Origin: Vibrio marisflavi CECT 7928
GTDB lineage: Bacteria; Pseudomonadota; Gammaproteobacteria; Enterobacterales; Vibrionaceae
Length of the DNA: 64,000 nt
Reading direction: 5' to 3'
Assembly (NCBI RefSeq): GCF_921294215.1
Contig: NZ_CAKLDM010000002.1
Location: 1,674,001-1,738,000 of the forward strand
Shown: positions 11,775-20,974 of the stretch, piece by piece
Layout of the letters: each line of letters begins with the position of its first letter
Numbering within the stretch: position 1 is the first letter of the stretch
Made by a program: the position numbers and the translations under genes
The notes under the pieces: generated by a model
What the model saw: only the letters and a program-made list of their open reading frames with translations
Told to the model about the DNA's origin: nothing
Database searches by the model: none

Positions 11775-12190
11775 GAGCCTAGCTTCCTTTTGATTGACTT
11801 GATAATTGCCCCCAACACAGGAATGTGTTCGTACAACATCTCTCCTAAATCAAAGTAATCACGGTGATAAATGACTTTGTCTTGATTGAGCTTTAAGTGA
11901 CTGATACCACGAACTTGTACGACTTCTCCGCGGTTTAATTTTGGGTGACGAAGTGACATCAGCCAGACTAGAAATCCGGAATCTCCGGTTTGGTGAGTCT
12001 CCTCAATAGAAAAGTCACATTGGATAACATTGGCATAAAGATTTTCAAAATACTGCTCTAAGTTGCTCCACCCTTCGATCCTATGTGCCGCATCTTCAAA
12101 CACCACATCCTGATGGTAAACTTCCTTTAGGCTGTTCAAATTAGCCTTATTCAACTGCTGAAATACTTCACCAACACTCTCAACGTTCAT
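11771..12190 (-). CDS. NTF2-like/SnoaL-type protein
   Basis: A 139-residue protein with the nuclear transport factor 2-like fold. It has the typical N-terminal pattern of a helix, then the YHQDVVFEDAAHRIEGWSN stretch, and a later HRDYFDLGEML stretch. Such proteins can be small isomerases or hydrolases, or non-catalytic. It is the first gene of the seven-gene operon, preceded by AGAGGA and, about 60 bases upstream, the ECF-type promoter. Its exact role is not predictable. Confidence 0.78.
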   Translation of the reverse strand: MNVESVGEVFQQLNKANLNSLKEVYHQDVVFEDAAHRIEGWSNLEQYFENLYANVIQCDFSIEETHQTGDSGFLVWLMSLRHPKLNRGEVVQVRGISHLKLNQDKVIYHRDYFDLGEMLYEHIPVLGAIIKSIKRKLGS

Positions 12191-12250
12191 CTGATATTTA
12201 TCCTCTTGGCTAAACCAATCTGGGCAAGCTTTATCAAACTAGATGTTATG

Positions 12251-12278
12251 TATACGCGAGGTGAAGATAGAAGGATCA
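12251..12278 (-). promoter_or_regulatory. ECF (RpoE/ChrR, ECF11-type) promoter of the lipid-modification operon
   Basis: On the minus strand TGATCC (12278-12273) is followed after exactly 16 bases by CGTATA (12256-12251), about 60 bases before the first start codon. TGATCC with a CGTA-type -10 is the pattern known for the singlet-oxygen ECF sigma factor controlled by ChrR. The match is direct; the sigma factor is not in this window. Confidence 0.72.
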
Positions 12279-12461
12279 TCCGAGTTACAGAATTTCTTAA
12301 ACAAACAGTCACCTACTATTCAAGATAATCGCTCTCAAGACAAAGTTAGCAACGAAGAAAAGTTAGAAGTACGTTATCTTAATTCAATACGTTATGTTTA
12401 TTTAATAGACTAATTACGGAAAGATTAACAACCCGGCTGGGAATAACTTTAAGGCAGGCAT

Positions 12462-12493
12462 AAAAAAAGCTTGGTAATACACCAAGCTTTTCT
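12462..12493 (-). terminator. Intrinsic terminator after htpX
   Basis: A 10-bp stem AAAGCTTGGT (12466-12475... with loop AATAC) / ACCAAGCTTT (12481-12490); on the minus strand it is followed by a run of seven T. It lies just after the htpX stop. Confidence 0.88.
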
Positions 12494-12505
12494 CAATAAG
12501 GGCTC

Positions 12506-13369
12506 TTACATATTTCTCAGAGCATTAATACGTTTGTCTAGTGGAGGGTGGCTCATTAGCAACTCAGTTAAGGTCTTCTTACCATTGATGCCAAACGCCA
12601 TCATCGAACCTTCAAGCTGTGGTTCATAACTCATTTTCAGACGCTCAAGTGCAGCAATCATCTTATGCTTTCCCACTAACTGAGCAGCACCAGCATCAGC
12701 GTAAAACTCACGTCGACGGCTGTACCACATGGTAATAAAGCTCGCTAGGAAACCAAATACGATATCCAAGAAGATCGAGACTGCAAAATAAACGAGCGTA
12801 TTACTTCCTTGACCTTCTTCGTTATCATTTGAAGCAACGATATTGGCGATAAAACGAGATAGGAATATAACAAATGTGTTCACTACACCTTGCAATAGAG
12901 TCATGGTTACCATGTCACCATTCGCGATATGGCTCATTTCATGAGCTAGCACCGCTTCGGCTTCATCGCGAGTCATATTGTGTAGCAGCCCTGTTGATAC
13001 CGCGACTAACGAGTCATTCCTCTTCGCACCAGTAGCAAATGCGTTAATGTCAGGCGCATCATAAATAGCTACTGTTGGTGTGCCTACACCGACTTGTTGC
13101 GCTTGGCGACGAACGGTTTCCAAAAGCCAATGCTCCGTTTCATTCCTTGGGTTTTCGATAACGACACCACCCACAGATCGTAACGCCATGCCTTTCGACA
13201 TCATTAACGAAATGAAAGAACCACCAAAACCAAAGACTGCAGCTAGAACTAACAAGCCAGACAAACTACCTTGCTGAATACCTGTTACTGCATAAACTAT
13301 ATTCAAAACAATACCTAGTACGATCAATACCGCTAGGTTAGTTGCTAAGAATAATAAAATTCGTTTCAT
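12506..13369 (-). CDS. htpX: Membrane zinc protease HtpX
   Basis: A 287-residue M48 metalloprotease of the inner membrane that degrades misfolded membrane proteins, overlapping in function with FtsH. The zinc motif HEMSH is at residues 143-147. Two N-terminal membrane segments (about 3-25 and 36-56) and two near 155-215 match the family. The third zinc ligand is in the [12 protein letters not shown] stretch. AGGAG precedes the ATG. A weak heat-shock-type promoter lies about 115-140 bases upstream. It is monocistronic with its own terminator. Confidence 0.96.
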   Translation of the reverse strand: MKRILLFLATNLAVLIVLGIVLNIVYAVTGIQQGSLSGLLVLAAVFGFGGSFISLMMSKGMALRSVGGVVIENPRNETEHWLLETVRRQAQQVGVGTPTVAIYDAPDINAFATGAKRNDSLVAVSTGLLHNMTRDEAEAVLAHEMSHIANGDMVTMTLLQGVVNTFVIFLSRFIANIVASNDNEEGQGSNTLVYFAVSIFLDIVFGFLASFITMWYSRRREFYADAGAAQLVGKHKMIAALERLKMSYEPQLEGSMMAFGINGKKTLTELLMSHPPLDKRINALRNM

Positions 13370-13480
13370 TAACTTTCTCCTAATGAGCTGTCCAATGACT
13401 TTATTAAATACGTTGCCACTACGCTTATTGTTCTAGTAGAGCTTATAAGTCTTATGATTTCATTAGCCTATACTTTTTGT

Positions 13481-13508
13481 ACATATAGTCCAGTGGCAAA
13501 ACCTCAAG
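13481..13508 (-). promoter_or_regulatory. Possible sigma-32-like promoter of htpX
   Basis: On the minus strand CTTGAGG (13508-13502) and CTATATGT (13488-13481) are separated by 13 bases. The -35 part is close to CTTGAAA, but the -10 part matches CCCCATNT poorly. It is listed because htpX is a known heat-shock gene in E. coli. Confidence 0.3.
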
Positions 13509-13668
13509 ATTTCACGACAAATTGCAACAATTAGTGACCCAGATGGAAGTCAACGGTTTTATACCATAAGTTTAGACTTTAGTCGTATTGAGATCACATA
13601 ATAAAACTAGTATCGTACTGGATATAATAACAATACTAGTATAACTAACACACACAAGGATTTAGGCT

Positions 13669-13839
13669 ATGGTGGAAATGAGCAACTATAAAATGGCTAT
13701 TGATTTACTATGCTGCCACTTAGGTCTTACTGAAGACGAAGCGAAGCAGCAGTTAGGTATTTCAACCGAACAGCAAACGCAAAAAACAATTACTGACAAA
13801 GAGAGACAAGCTGCATTTGGCATGTCTGACGAAAAGTAA
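13669..13839 (+). CDS. Small conserved-looking hypothetical protein, 56 aa
   Basis: A 56-residue reading frame beginning MVEMSNYKMAIDLLCCHLGL, with AAGGA eight bases upstream (13656-13660) and a strong terminator 28 bases after the stop. Codon use looks like that of its neighbours. The middle reads as two short helices (LTEDEAKQQLGI) and the end is polar (ERQAAFGMSDEK). It has no signal peptide or membrane segment. From memory V. cholerae has a small gene at this position between htpX and bioD. I do not recognise a domain. An alternative start is the ATG at 13678. Confidence 0.75.
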   Translation: MVEMSNYKMAIDLLCCHLGLTEDEAKQQLGISTEQQTQKTITDKERQAAFGMSDEK

Positions 13840-13866
13840 TTGGACGATAATTTCTTAATGCTCCGA

Positions 13867-13896
13867 TAAGGGCTGCGTATGCAGCCCTTATTCTTT
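13867..13896 (+). terminator. Intrinsic terminator after the 56-aa gene
   Basis: A perfect 10-bp stem TAAGGGCTGC (13867-13876) / GCAGCCCTTA (13881-13890), loop GTAT, followed by a T-rich stretch. Confidence 0.85.
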
Positions 13897-13961
13897 ATTA
13901 AAGCTTTGTGATTTTCGTTAGAGATAACAAAAGCTATTGCCTTGATTATCTCTATGAAGAA

Positions 13962-14645
13962 TTATGAATTTAGGATTGCTTCAGGCTGGATATACTTGGA
14001 TAAATCTTTACGCTTAACACCAGGAAGGTAAGGGATCTCACCAATCTTAGGCGCGGCAATTTTTTGCTCAAGCATCTTTATAATTTCCGCGTAATGTTCA
14101 GTACCGGGATTCACTCGGTTCGCAACCCAACCGACAATTTCCAAACCGTCGGCACGGATCTGCTCAGCCGTTAAGATCGCATGATTTAAGCACCCAAGCT
14201 TAATCCCAACCACTAACACAACTGGAAGCTTTTCTTTCTTTACCCAAGATGACAAATAGTCTTCATCAGAAACAGGTACACGCCAACCACCCGCACCTTC
14301 AACTAATACAATATCGGAATTGGTTTTGTGCTTAGCTAACTTGTCGCTAAGAACCTGATAGTCAATTTCAACATTGTCTTTCTTAGCAGCAATGTGTGGT
14401 GAAGCTGGAAGCTCTAGTGCGTACGGGTTGACGTCATCGTACGCAACTTGCTGAGTCGCCGCTTGCTGAAGATACAAAGCATCTGAACTACGAAAGCCTT
14501 CATCCGTATTATCACAACCAGCTGCTACGGGCTTATAGCCAATAGTAAGTAACCCTTTTGTCGCAAAAGCATTTAAAATTGCTTTAGATGCAACAGTTTT
14601 TCCAACATCCGTATCTGTTCCTGCAACAAATAGTGCATCAATCAT
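13962..14645 (-). CDS. bioD: Dethiobiotin synthetase
   Basis: A 227-residue ATP-dependent carboxylase that closes the ureido ring of dethiobiotin from DAPA and CO2, the penultimate step of biotin synthesis. The P-loop GTDTDVGKT is at residues 9-17 and [10 protein letters not shown], the Mg2+/substrate loop, is intact. I chose the ATG at 14645, which overlaps the bioC stop in an ATGA, rather than one seven codons upstream. It is the last gene of bioB-F-C-D on the minus strand. Confidence 0.95.
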   Translation of the reverse strand: MIDALFVAGTDTDVGKTVASKAILNAFATKGLLTIGYKPVAAGCDNTDEGFRSSDALYLQQAATQQVAYDDVNPYALELPASPHIAAKKDNVEIDYQVLSDKLAKHKTNSDIVLVEGAGGWRVPVSDEDYLSSWVKKEKLPVVLVVGIKLGCLNHAILTAEQIRADGLEIVGWVANRVNPGTEHYAEIIKMLEQKIAAPKIGEIPYLPGVKRKDLSKYIQPEAILNS

Positions 14646-15460
14646 AGATGAATAACCCCCAAACATACCTGATAACTTGCAGGTAAGAGATTTAAATGGT
14701 TTTTGAAAACGGTATACGCTTGCTCGACTTGCATAAGCGCTTTGCGACTTGTTAGCCCTTGAGAACGGCCAACAACATGATTGGCACCAATCCCTTTTAA
14801 ATCGCGCATTAAGTCAAACGCAGATTGGTACCAAACCGTAATTTTTCGACAGTCTAATTCATGGTTGGAACAGCAGGATTGCGCTAACGCAATTTTTACT
14901 TGATTGTTACTTATGAAATCATTGACATGTTGATACGAATCAATCTTAGCCCACGCTTTCTTAAGCTCGATAAGAGAACCATCAAGCAAGGTAGAAAAGA
15001 ATACTTTACCATTTGCCTTGGTGATTCTTTTCATCTCTCTAATTGGTTCTGCTAAATCAGCGCACCATTGTAATGCTAGGCTAGAAAAAACATAATCAAC
15101 GCTTCCCGTCTCAAGTGGCAGCCTTTCGGCATCAGCAAGCAAATAGGTAACGTCAGCTTCACCACAACGCTTCTTAGCCGCAGCAAGCATTCCAGCAGAA
15201 ATATCAACGCAAACAACCGTTGCTCCACGAGCTAACAACTTTTGCGCGAAATAACCTGTTCCGCTACCTAAATCGAGCACCACTTTGCCAGATAAATCCT
15301 TCGGCAACTTATTGAGTAGTTGCTGACCAACATTTCTTTGAAATTCAGCATAATTGTCATAATTCGCGGCAGCTTTACAAAAAGCATTGGCGACCGCTTC
15401 TTTATCAACTGCTTCACAGCCAATATAAGCTTGCACCGAGTTCGAAGAGCCGTGAATCAT
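14642..15460 (-). CDS. bioC: Malonyl-ACP O-methyltransferase BioC
   Basis: A 272-residue SAM-dependent methyltransferase that methylates malonyl-ACP so that fatty acid synthesis can build the pimeloyl chain for biotin. The SAM motif [13 protein letters not shown] is intact, followed by [11 protein letters not shown] and the ALQWCADL stretch typical of BioC. The start overlaps the bioF stop in an ATGA and its stop overlaps bioD. No bioH gene is in the window; the esterase that removes the methyl group must be encoded elsewhere. Confidence 0.93.
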   Translation of the reverse strand: MIHGSSNSVQAYIGCEAVDKEAVANAFCKAAANYDNYAEFQRNVGQQLLNKLPKDLSGKVVLDLGSGTGYFAQKLLARGATVVCVDISAGMLAAAKKRCGEADVTYLLADAERLPLETGSVDYVFSSLALQWCADLAEPIREMKRITKANGKVFFSTLLDGSLIELKKAWAKIDSYQHVNDFISNNQVKIALAQSCCSNHELDCRKITVWYQSAFDLMRDLKGIGANHVVGRSQGLTSRKALMQVEQAYTVFKNHLNLLPASYQVCLGVIHL

Positions 15461-16611
15461 TGTTGTACCTTTTCCATTGCATAGAGAATCGAATTACACA
15501 AACTATTCACTTGTGCAACCGTATGATTTGCGGTGAGAGTAATACGTATCCTCGCTTGCCCTTTTGGCACAGTCGGTTGGCGAATCGCCGTCGCCCAAAA
15601 ACCTTTCTGCCTCAATAGCTCAGCGCAAATTAATGCGGATTCCGTTTTACCGATGATTAAAGGCTTAATTGGCGTTTGAGTATCGATGTAACCGTCTATT
15701 CCTTGAAGCTTTTCGCTATAAGCAGATTGTAGTTCATCCAGTTTTTCTCTACGCCAATGCTGAGTTTTTATCATCGTTAACGAATGATGAAGAGCATGAG
15801 CTTGAGCAGGTGGAATCGCTGTAGAATAAACATGGTGCCGAGAAAACTGTGTTAAGTAATCTCCAACTTGCTCGCTACACAAGATTGCAGCCCCAGACAA
15901 GCCAAACGCTTTGCCAAACGTCACAACAAGTATTTGTGGTTTAATACCTTGATGGAAAGTGCTTCCTCGCCCATCGACGCCTAGCACGCCAATGCCATGC
16001 GCATCGTCGACAGCAAGCCAAGCTTTGTTTTGACAAGCTTGCTCTATTTGCTTCAAAGGTGATTGATCGCCATCCATACTAAACACGCCCTCGGTAACAA
16101 CTAATGAGCTAGCTGCTTCGTCAAACAATGTATTTAGATGAGCAGTATCGCCATGCCTAAAGCGTTTCATTGTCGCAGGGCACAAGCTCCCCGCCTCCAT
16201 CAAAGAAGCGTGGTTAAGCTTATCTTGAATTAGCAAGTCACCCTTTTTCATCAAGCTGAACAACAACGCTTGATTAGCCGAAAAGCCTGAGCTAAACAAA
16301 ATGGCACGATCGTATTCAAGCCAATCACAAAGTGCTTGTTCTAACTTCAAATGAGCGTGGCTAAAACCAGTGACTAACGGCGACGCACCACTGCCACAAC
16401 CGTATATGTCGAGCCCTTCTTGCCAAGCAAGCGCTAACTCAGGATCAGCTGCTAAACCAAGGTAATCGTTGCTTGAGAAATTGACATAATGCCGATCTTT
16501 GGAAATTATCGTAGTCGTATTGCCTTTCTCGAAAGCAAACAAGTGTCTGGTCAGCTCCTCTTGCTGCCTTTTTTCAAGCGCTTGAGAAATCCGAGAATCA
16601 AACACTGGCAT
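15457..16611 (-). CDS. bioF: 8-amino-7-oxononanoate synthase
   Basis: A 384-residue PLP enzyme of the alpha-oxoamine synthase family that condenses pimeloyl-ACP with L-alanine to KAPA. The PLP lysine lies in [14 protein letters not shown], and the cofactor loop [10 protein letters not shown] is present. The length equals that of E. coli BioF. It starts 14 bases inside the end of bioB, so the two are co-transcribed and probably translationally coupled. Confidence 0.96.
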   Translation of the reverse strand: MPVFDSRISQALEKRQQEELTRHLFAFEKGNTTTIISKDRHYVNFSSNDYLGLAADPELALAWQEGLDIYGCGSGASPLVTGFSHAHLKLEQALCDWLEYDRAILFSSGFSANQALLFSLMKKGDLLIQDKLNHASLMEAGSLCPATMKRFRHGDTAHLNTLFDEAASSLVVTEGVFSMDGDQSPLKQIEQACQNKAWLAVDDAHGIGVLGVDGRGSTFHQGIKPQILVVTFGKAFGLSGAAILCSEQVGDYLTQFSRHHVYSTAIPPAQAHALHHSLTMIKTQHWRREKLDELQSAYSEKLQGIDGYIDTQTPIKPLIIGKTESALICAELLRQKGFWATAIRQPTVPKGQARIRITLTANHTVAQVNSLCNSILYAMEKVQQ

Positions 16612-17650
16612 CGTAGAATAAATCGTCTTCCGCTGGTCGTGCTGCTACTTGCTCCACTACTTGGTTAAGCAGCTCGCTTTCTTGAATTGCATCCGGTTTT
16701 TGAGCCACTTGTTCGCTATTAATCCCTAAACGCTTAAACAGCTGCATATCGCTATCTTCATCTGGGTTCGGCGTAGTAAGCAGTTTGCAGCCATAAAAAA
16801 TCGAGTTTGCACCCGCCATAAAACATAGCGCCTGCATTTGCTCGTTCATACCTTCACGGCCAGCCGATAAACGTACAGCAGATTTTGGCATCATGATGCG
16901 TGCAACAGCGATTAGCTTAATAAAGTCGAAATGATCGACATCTTCTGCTTCTTCCAAAGGCGTGCCTTTAACTTTTACTAGCATGTTAATTGGCACACTC
17001 TCTGGTTGAGTCGGTAAATTCGCAAGTTCAACAAGCAGACCCGCACGATCATTAGCACTTTCACCCATACCGATAATTCCGCCTGAACAAACTTTCATAC
17101 CTGCTTTACGAACGTGTGAAAGTGTGTCTAAACGGTCTTGATAGGTACGAGTTGTAATAATGTTGCCGTAATACTCTGGCGAGGTATCCAAGTTGTGGTT
17201 GTAGTAATCCAGACCCGCATCAGATAGCTCTTTAGCTTGATCTGCTGAGAGCATACCCAACGTCATGCAAGTCTCTAAGCCAAGATCTTTTACACCTTGG
17301 ATCATTTGTTTAAGGTGCGGCATATCGCGCTCTTTCGGGTTCTTCCATGCTGCTCCCATGCAAAAACGAGTTGATCCTGCGCTTTTTGCTTTATGAGCTG
17401 CATCCAGCACGCGCTCCACTTCCATTAGGCGCTCACGATCAACATCAGTACGATAATGGGCACTTTGTGGACAATACTTACAATCCTCTGGACAAGCACC
17501 TGTTTTGATAGAAAGCAGCGTACTGACCTGAACATAGTTATGTTGGTGGTGTTTTCTATGCACTTGCTGCGCTTCGAAAACGAGATCCATAAAGGGTTTA
17601 TTTAATAGTTCACGTACTTGTTCTACAGTCCAATTTTGACGCACTTCCAC
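16598..17650 (-). CDS. bioB: Biotin synthase
   Basis: A 350-residue radical SAM enzyme that inserts sulfur into dethiobiotin to make biotin. The radical SAM cysteines are Cys53, Cys57 and Cys60 (CPEDCKYC), at the same positions as in E. coli. The start is a GTG with AGG nine bases upstream; a second GTG two codons later is possible. It heads bioB-F-C-D and is divergent from bioA across a BirA operator. Confidence 0.97.
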   Translation of the reverse strand: MEVRQNWTVEQVRELLNKPFMDLVFEAQQVHRKHHQHNYVQVSTLLSIKTGACPEDCKYCPQSAHYRTDVDRERLMEVERVLDAAHKAKSAGSTRFCMGAAWKNPKERDMPHLKQMIQGVKDLGLETCMTLGMLSADQAKELSDAGLDYYNHNLDTSPEYYGNIITTRTYQDRLDTLSHVRKAGMKVCSGGIIGMGESANDRAGLLVELANLPTQPESVPINMLVKVKGTPLEEAEDVDHFDFIKLIAVARIMMPKSAVRLSAGREGMNEQMQALCFMAGANSIFYGCKLLTTPNPDEDSDMQLFKRLGINSEQVAQKPDAIQESELLNQVVEQVAARPAEDDLFYDASV

Positions 17651-17709
17651 AGAGCTACCTTTTTATTAGAGGGATAATTTTGTTGGCTAGTCTACCGACA
17701 AGATATAGA

Positions 17710-17742
17710 CTGTCAACATATCATAGAAATCCAAGTTTACAA
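17710..17742. promoter_or_regulatory. BirA operator between bioB and bioA
   Basis: CTGTCAACA (17710-17718) and AGTTTACAA (17734-17742) are separated by 15 bases. This matches the bipartite biotin operator TTGTAAACC-N14/15-GGTTTACAA, the right half better than the left. Biotin-loaded BirA would repress both divergent units. Confidence 0.8.
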
Positions 17743-17769
17743 TTGGTCAATAAATAATCTGAGGCATTT

Positions 17770-19050
17770 ATGGATTTAGAGTTTGATCGTCAGCACATAT
17801 GGCACCCGTACACTTCTACCATCGATCCGCTAACCTGCTATCCGGTTGTTGGGGCACGAGATGTTTATTTTCAGTTGGAAGATGGTAGAGAACTTGTCGA
17901 TGGTATGTCTTCTTGGTGGGCCGCCATCCATGGATACAATCATCCACACCTCAATGCAGCAGCACATTCTCAGATAGATAAAATGTCTCATGTTATGTTT
18001 GGTGGGATTACACACGATCCGGCAATTAACCTGTGCAAGCGCCTGCTCAAGATGGTACCTGACAATTTAGAGCATGTTTTCTTGGCAGACTCTGGATCGG
18101 TATCTGTTGAAGTATCGTTAAAAATGGCATTGCAATACTGGCATGCAAAAGGAGAAAAACGGCCTAAGTTTTTAACGGTTCGCGATGGCTATCATGGTGA
18201 TACTTTCGCCGCTATGTCAGTGACCGACCCTAACCACTCGATGCACTCTCTTTATAAAGGTTTCCTACCAGAGCACATATTCGCTGAGTCACCGAAAACA
18301 GGTTTTTGGGACGATTGGCAGCAAAGCGACATTGACGATTTCAAACAAAAGCTGTATCAACATCATACTGAAGTCGCTGCAGTGATACTTGAGCCTATTG
18401 TTCAAGGTGCTGGCGGGATGCGGCTATACAACCCAGAGTTTTTACGCCAAGTGAGAAGCTTGTGCGATGAGTTTGGCGTACTGCTGATTTTAGATGAAAT
18501 CGCTACAGGCTTTGGCAGGACTGGAAAACTGTTTGGTTGTGAACACGCAAACATCAAACCCGATATTATGTGTGTTGGCAAAGCGCTAACTAGTGGATAT
18601 ATGACATTGTCTGCTTCGATCACGACAAAAGAAGTAGCAATGACAGTATGTGGCGGAGAAGCTGGATGCTTTATGCACGGCCCTACGTTTATGGCAAATC
18701 CACTTGCCTGTTCGGTGGCAAACGCGAGTTTAGAGTTGATAGAAAAAGGTGAATGGCAGGGACAAACAAAGCAAATTGAACAGCTATTTGCTGAACTGCT
18801 ACCTAAACTTAACCACTACGATCTAGTCAAAGATACTCGTTGGCTTGGTGCTATTGGTGTGGTTGAGACGACAAGGCCCGTCAATATGGAACCTATCCAG
18901 AAGTTGTTTGTGGAGCACGGCGTTTATATCAGGCCATTCGGCAAACTAATTTACATGATGCCGCCATTTATTTGCAAACCAGAGCATATTGAAAAACTAG
19001 TAAAGGCCATAGAGGCTGCACTGAATAGTCCAGAATGTTTTCTGGATTAA
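17770..19050 (+). CDS. bioA: Adenosylmethionine-8-amino-7-oxononanoate aminotransferase
   Basis: A 426-residue class III PLP aminotransferase that converts KAPA to DAPA using S-adenosylmethionine as amino donor. The PLP-binding LILDEIATGFGRTG and the cofactor lysine in CVGKALTSGYM are intact. The N-terminal WHPYTSTIDPL and MSSWWAAIHGYNHP stretches are characteristic of BioA. GAGG precedes the ATG. It is transcribed alone, divergent from bioBFCD, and ends at a strong terminator. Confidence 0.96.
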   Translation: MDLEFDRQHIWHPYTSTIDPLTCYPVVGARDVYFQLEDGRELVDGMSSWWAAIHGYNHPHLNAAAHSQIDKMSHVMFGGITHDPAINLCKRLLKMVPDNLEHVFLADSGSVSVEVSLKMALQYWHAKGEKRPKFLTVRDGYHGDTFAAMSVTDPNHSMHSLYKGFLPEHIFAESPKTGFWDDWQQSDIDDFKQKLYQHHTEVAAVILEPIVQGAGGMRLYNPEFLRQVRSLCDEFGVLLILDEIATGFGRTGKLFGCEHANIKPDIMCVGKALTSGYMTLSASITTKEVAMTVCGGEAGCFMHGPTFMANPLACSVANASLELIEKGEWQGQTKQIEQLFAELLPKLNHYDLVKDTRWLGAIGVVETTRPVNMEPIQKLFVEHGVYIRPFGKLIYMMPPFICKPEHIEKLVKAIEAALNSPECFLD

Positions 19051-19070
19051 ACTACCTGCGTTTCTACAAG

Positions 19071-19109
19071 CAATAAAAAGGGAGGCGGTCATCGGCTCCC
19101 TTTTTATTG
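19071..19109. terminator. Intrinsic terminator after bioA
   Basis: A long stem AATAAAAAGGGAG (19072-19084) / CTCCCTTTTTATT (19096-19108) around an 11-base loop. A and T runs on both sides make it work in either direction. Confidence 0.87.
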
Positions 19110-19204
19110 CAGCAAGATTACTATCTATTAAATCTTGTTCTATTGCCCCTAAATAATTGTTGTTGTGGCTAGGCAACAAATGGGGCGGGGAAATATTGGA
19201 ATGA

Positions 19205-19831
19205 CTATGACTGTGATTTCACCCACTGCTCAAACTGCTCACGCTCTTCTGGGTTTGCACGGCTATACCATAGTTTAAGCTGAAGAATATTTTCAGTTTC
19301 GCCAGTGACCGCTTTGCCACCGTTGACTTGCTCGATTTCTTTTTTCAGCGAACGGATTTTTCCAGATTCAAAAACTAAGCCGTGTTCTTTGTTGTAAGCC
19401 GTGATAAGTGCTAAAACATCTCGATAAGGGAAAGCACCTGCTGGAGCAGGTAGGACAAACTGTTTGCTATCGATTTCTTTTCCATCAGCAACAAACTTAT
19501 AAACTGGTTTTTTATCGTCAGAGAGGTTTTCTATTTTATTGTACTGGTTAGAAAGTGTCGTTACTTCGATATTTTGGTAACCATCGCTGTTGATGACCGC
19601 TACATAAGGATAGAAGCTTAAGTATTCCTCTTTGCCACCATCTCTTAGCCTGCCACCAAACTCAAGTACCAACTGGTTTTCACCAGGTTGCAACTCCACA
19701 CTTTTACTCGCAACTTTTTCCCCATTAAGAACCGCAATATCTATTCCAGAACCTGCTTTTAAAGTGGCAGCCGACGCGATACTCGCAAAACTAAAAACAA
19801 CGAAACCTAAGAAAAACTTCTTAAACAGCAT
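19205..19831 (-). CDS. DUF2057 (YccT/CsgI-like) periplasmic protein
   Basis: A 208-residue exported protein. A clear signal peptide ends in ASIASA at residue 21. The remaining domain is the DUF2057 family, exemplified by E. coli YccT, reported to inhibit curli assembly under the name CsgI. The Vibrio role is unknown, since no curli genes are visible here. It lies downstream of the porin gene on the same strand but is separated by a terminator, so it probably has its own promoter. Confidence 0.8.
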   Translation of the reverse strand: MLFKKFFLGFVVFSFASIASAATLKAGSGIDIAVLNGEKVASKSVELQPGENQLVLEFGGRLRDGGKEEYLSFYPYVAVINSDGYQNIEVTTLSNQYNKIENLSDDKKPVYKFVADGKEIDSKQFVLPAPAGAFPYRDVLALITAYNKEHGLVFESGKIRSLKKEIEQVNGGKAVTGETENILQLKLWYSRANPEEREQFEQWVKSQS

Positions 19832-19851
19832 ACTATTCTCCTTAATAGCTC

Positions 19852-19883
19852 AAAAGAAAAAGCCAACGTAACACGTTGGCTTT
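19852..19883 (-). terminator. Intrinsic terminator after the porin gene
   Basis: An 11-bp stem AAAGCCAACGT (19859-19869) / ACGTTGGCTTT (19873-19883) with a short loop. On the minus strand a T-rich run follows. It lies 27 bases after the porin stop. Confidence 0.88.
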
Positions 19884-19909
19884 AGATTTTATACTAAGTT
19901 GTTAACAAC

Positions 19910-20974
19910 TTAGAATGTGTAGTATGTACCCCAAACCCAAGAGTCGCCATCTTGATCTGTGCTGCCTGTAAAGCCAGCGTCAGCACTACCTGTTTGGTAC
20001 TCGATGAACGTCAACAGGTTGTCAGAAATAGTGTACTGAAGACCTACAAGTAGGTTATCTACATCAGCATTATTAACATCAGATTTGGTATTTGTAGAAC
20101 TATTGTAAGACTTATCGTTAGACATTACACCGTAAGTCACATATGGCTTCCAACTATCTACTGTATAAGAAACAGCTACGCCATAAGCATTACCTTCATA
20201 ATAAGTACCAGATGTAACAGCATCATCGAAGAAGCCGAAGTTTGAGTTAACGCCTTCGTAAGCAGAATATGTTGCTGCTACAAATAGTCCACCAAACGTA
20301 GCCGATGCAGAAATACCACCTTTGTAGTAATCAGGGTTATAAGTAGTACCGCCTGTAGCTTCACCACTTTGATAAGCAACACCTACACTATAATTTGAGA
20401 TATCATAGTTTAAAGAGGCACCATAAGTGTTTGATAATCCATCTGTTTGCTCAGTTGTCACATCAGCGACAAACGTTAGACCGTCAACAACAGTAGCTTT
20501 AAATCCAACACCGTGGCCTTTAGATTCACGGTGGTGACCGCCTGAATCACTTAGGTAGTAACCTTCATTTGTAATATCATCTTTTTCAATAGCATCTAGT
20601 GAATCTGCCCAGTCACCATGTTCACCAAGAACAACACCCCACTTATCAGTTTTCACACCAACATATAGGTCATCAAACACTGCCCCATTTGCTTCGTTAT
20701 CGGCAGGTTTCCAACCATTCCCTTGCTCGATCTCAAAAGAGCCAAATGCTGTAAACATATCATTTAGTTGATGTTCTGCGTCGATTTGAATCTTTGCCCA
20801 AACGTCAACATCAGTATCATACTTAGTAGAGGTCGCATCACTATCCCAGTTAGAAATGTACGAGTCAATCTCACCCTTTAGAGACACTTTAGAAGTATCT
20901 GATCCATAGATTTGTGCTGCATTTACAGAACCAGCCGTAGCTAGTACCGCTAGAGCGATTAGCGTCTTTTTCAT
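19910..20974 (-). CDS. ompT: Outer-membrane general porin, OmpT-like
   Basis: A 354-residue precursor of a trimeric 16-stranded porin. The signal peptide MKKTLIALAVLATAGSVNA is cleaved before AQIYGSD. Alternating beta strands run to a C-terminal Phe (TYYTF), the outer-membrane insertion signature. I chose the ATG at 20974, since the upstream in-frame codons are not signal-like. Its position next to dinG and a DUF2057 gene matches V. cholerae ompT (from memory), which is repressed by ToxR and activated by CRP; the symbol rests partly on that. A long leader precedes it. Confidence 0.8.
   Translation of the reverse strand: MKKTLIALAVLATAGSVNAAQIYGSDTSKVSLKGEIDSYISNWDSDATSTKYDTDVDVWAKIQIDAEHQLNDMFTAFGSFEIEQGNGWKPADNEANGAVFDDLYVGVKTDKWGVVLGEHGDWADSLDAIEKDDITNEGYYLSDSGGHHRESKGHGVGFKATVVDGLTFVADVTTEQTDGLSNTYGASLNYDISNYSVGVAYQSGEATGGTTYNPDYYKGGISASATFGGLFVAATYSAYEGVNSNFGFFDDAVTSGTYYEGNAYGVAVSYTVDSWKPYVTYGVMSNDKSYNSSTNTKSDVNNADVDNLLVGLQYTISDNLLTFIEYQTGSADAGFTGSTDQDGDSWVWGTYYTF

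Larger units (their letters stand above)
12191..12505. other. Convergent/upstream gap with ECF promoter and htpX terminator
   Basis: The 315-base space between the lipid operon and htpX, both on the minus strand. It holds the operon promoter at 12251-12278 and the htpX terminator at 12462-12493. The rest is AT-rich and shows nothing else I can name. Confidence 0.6.
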
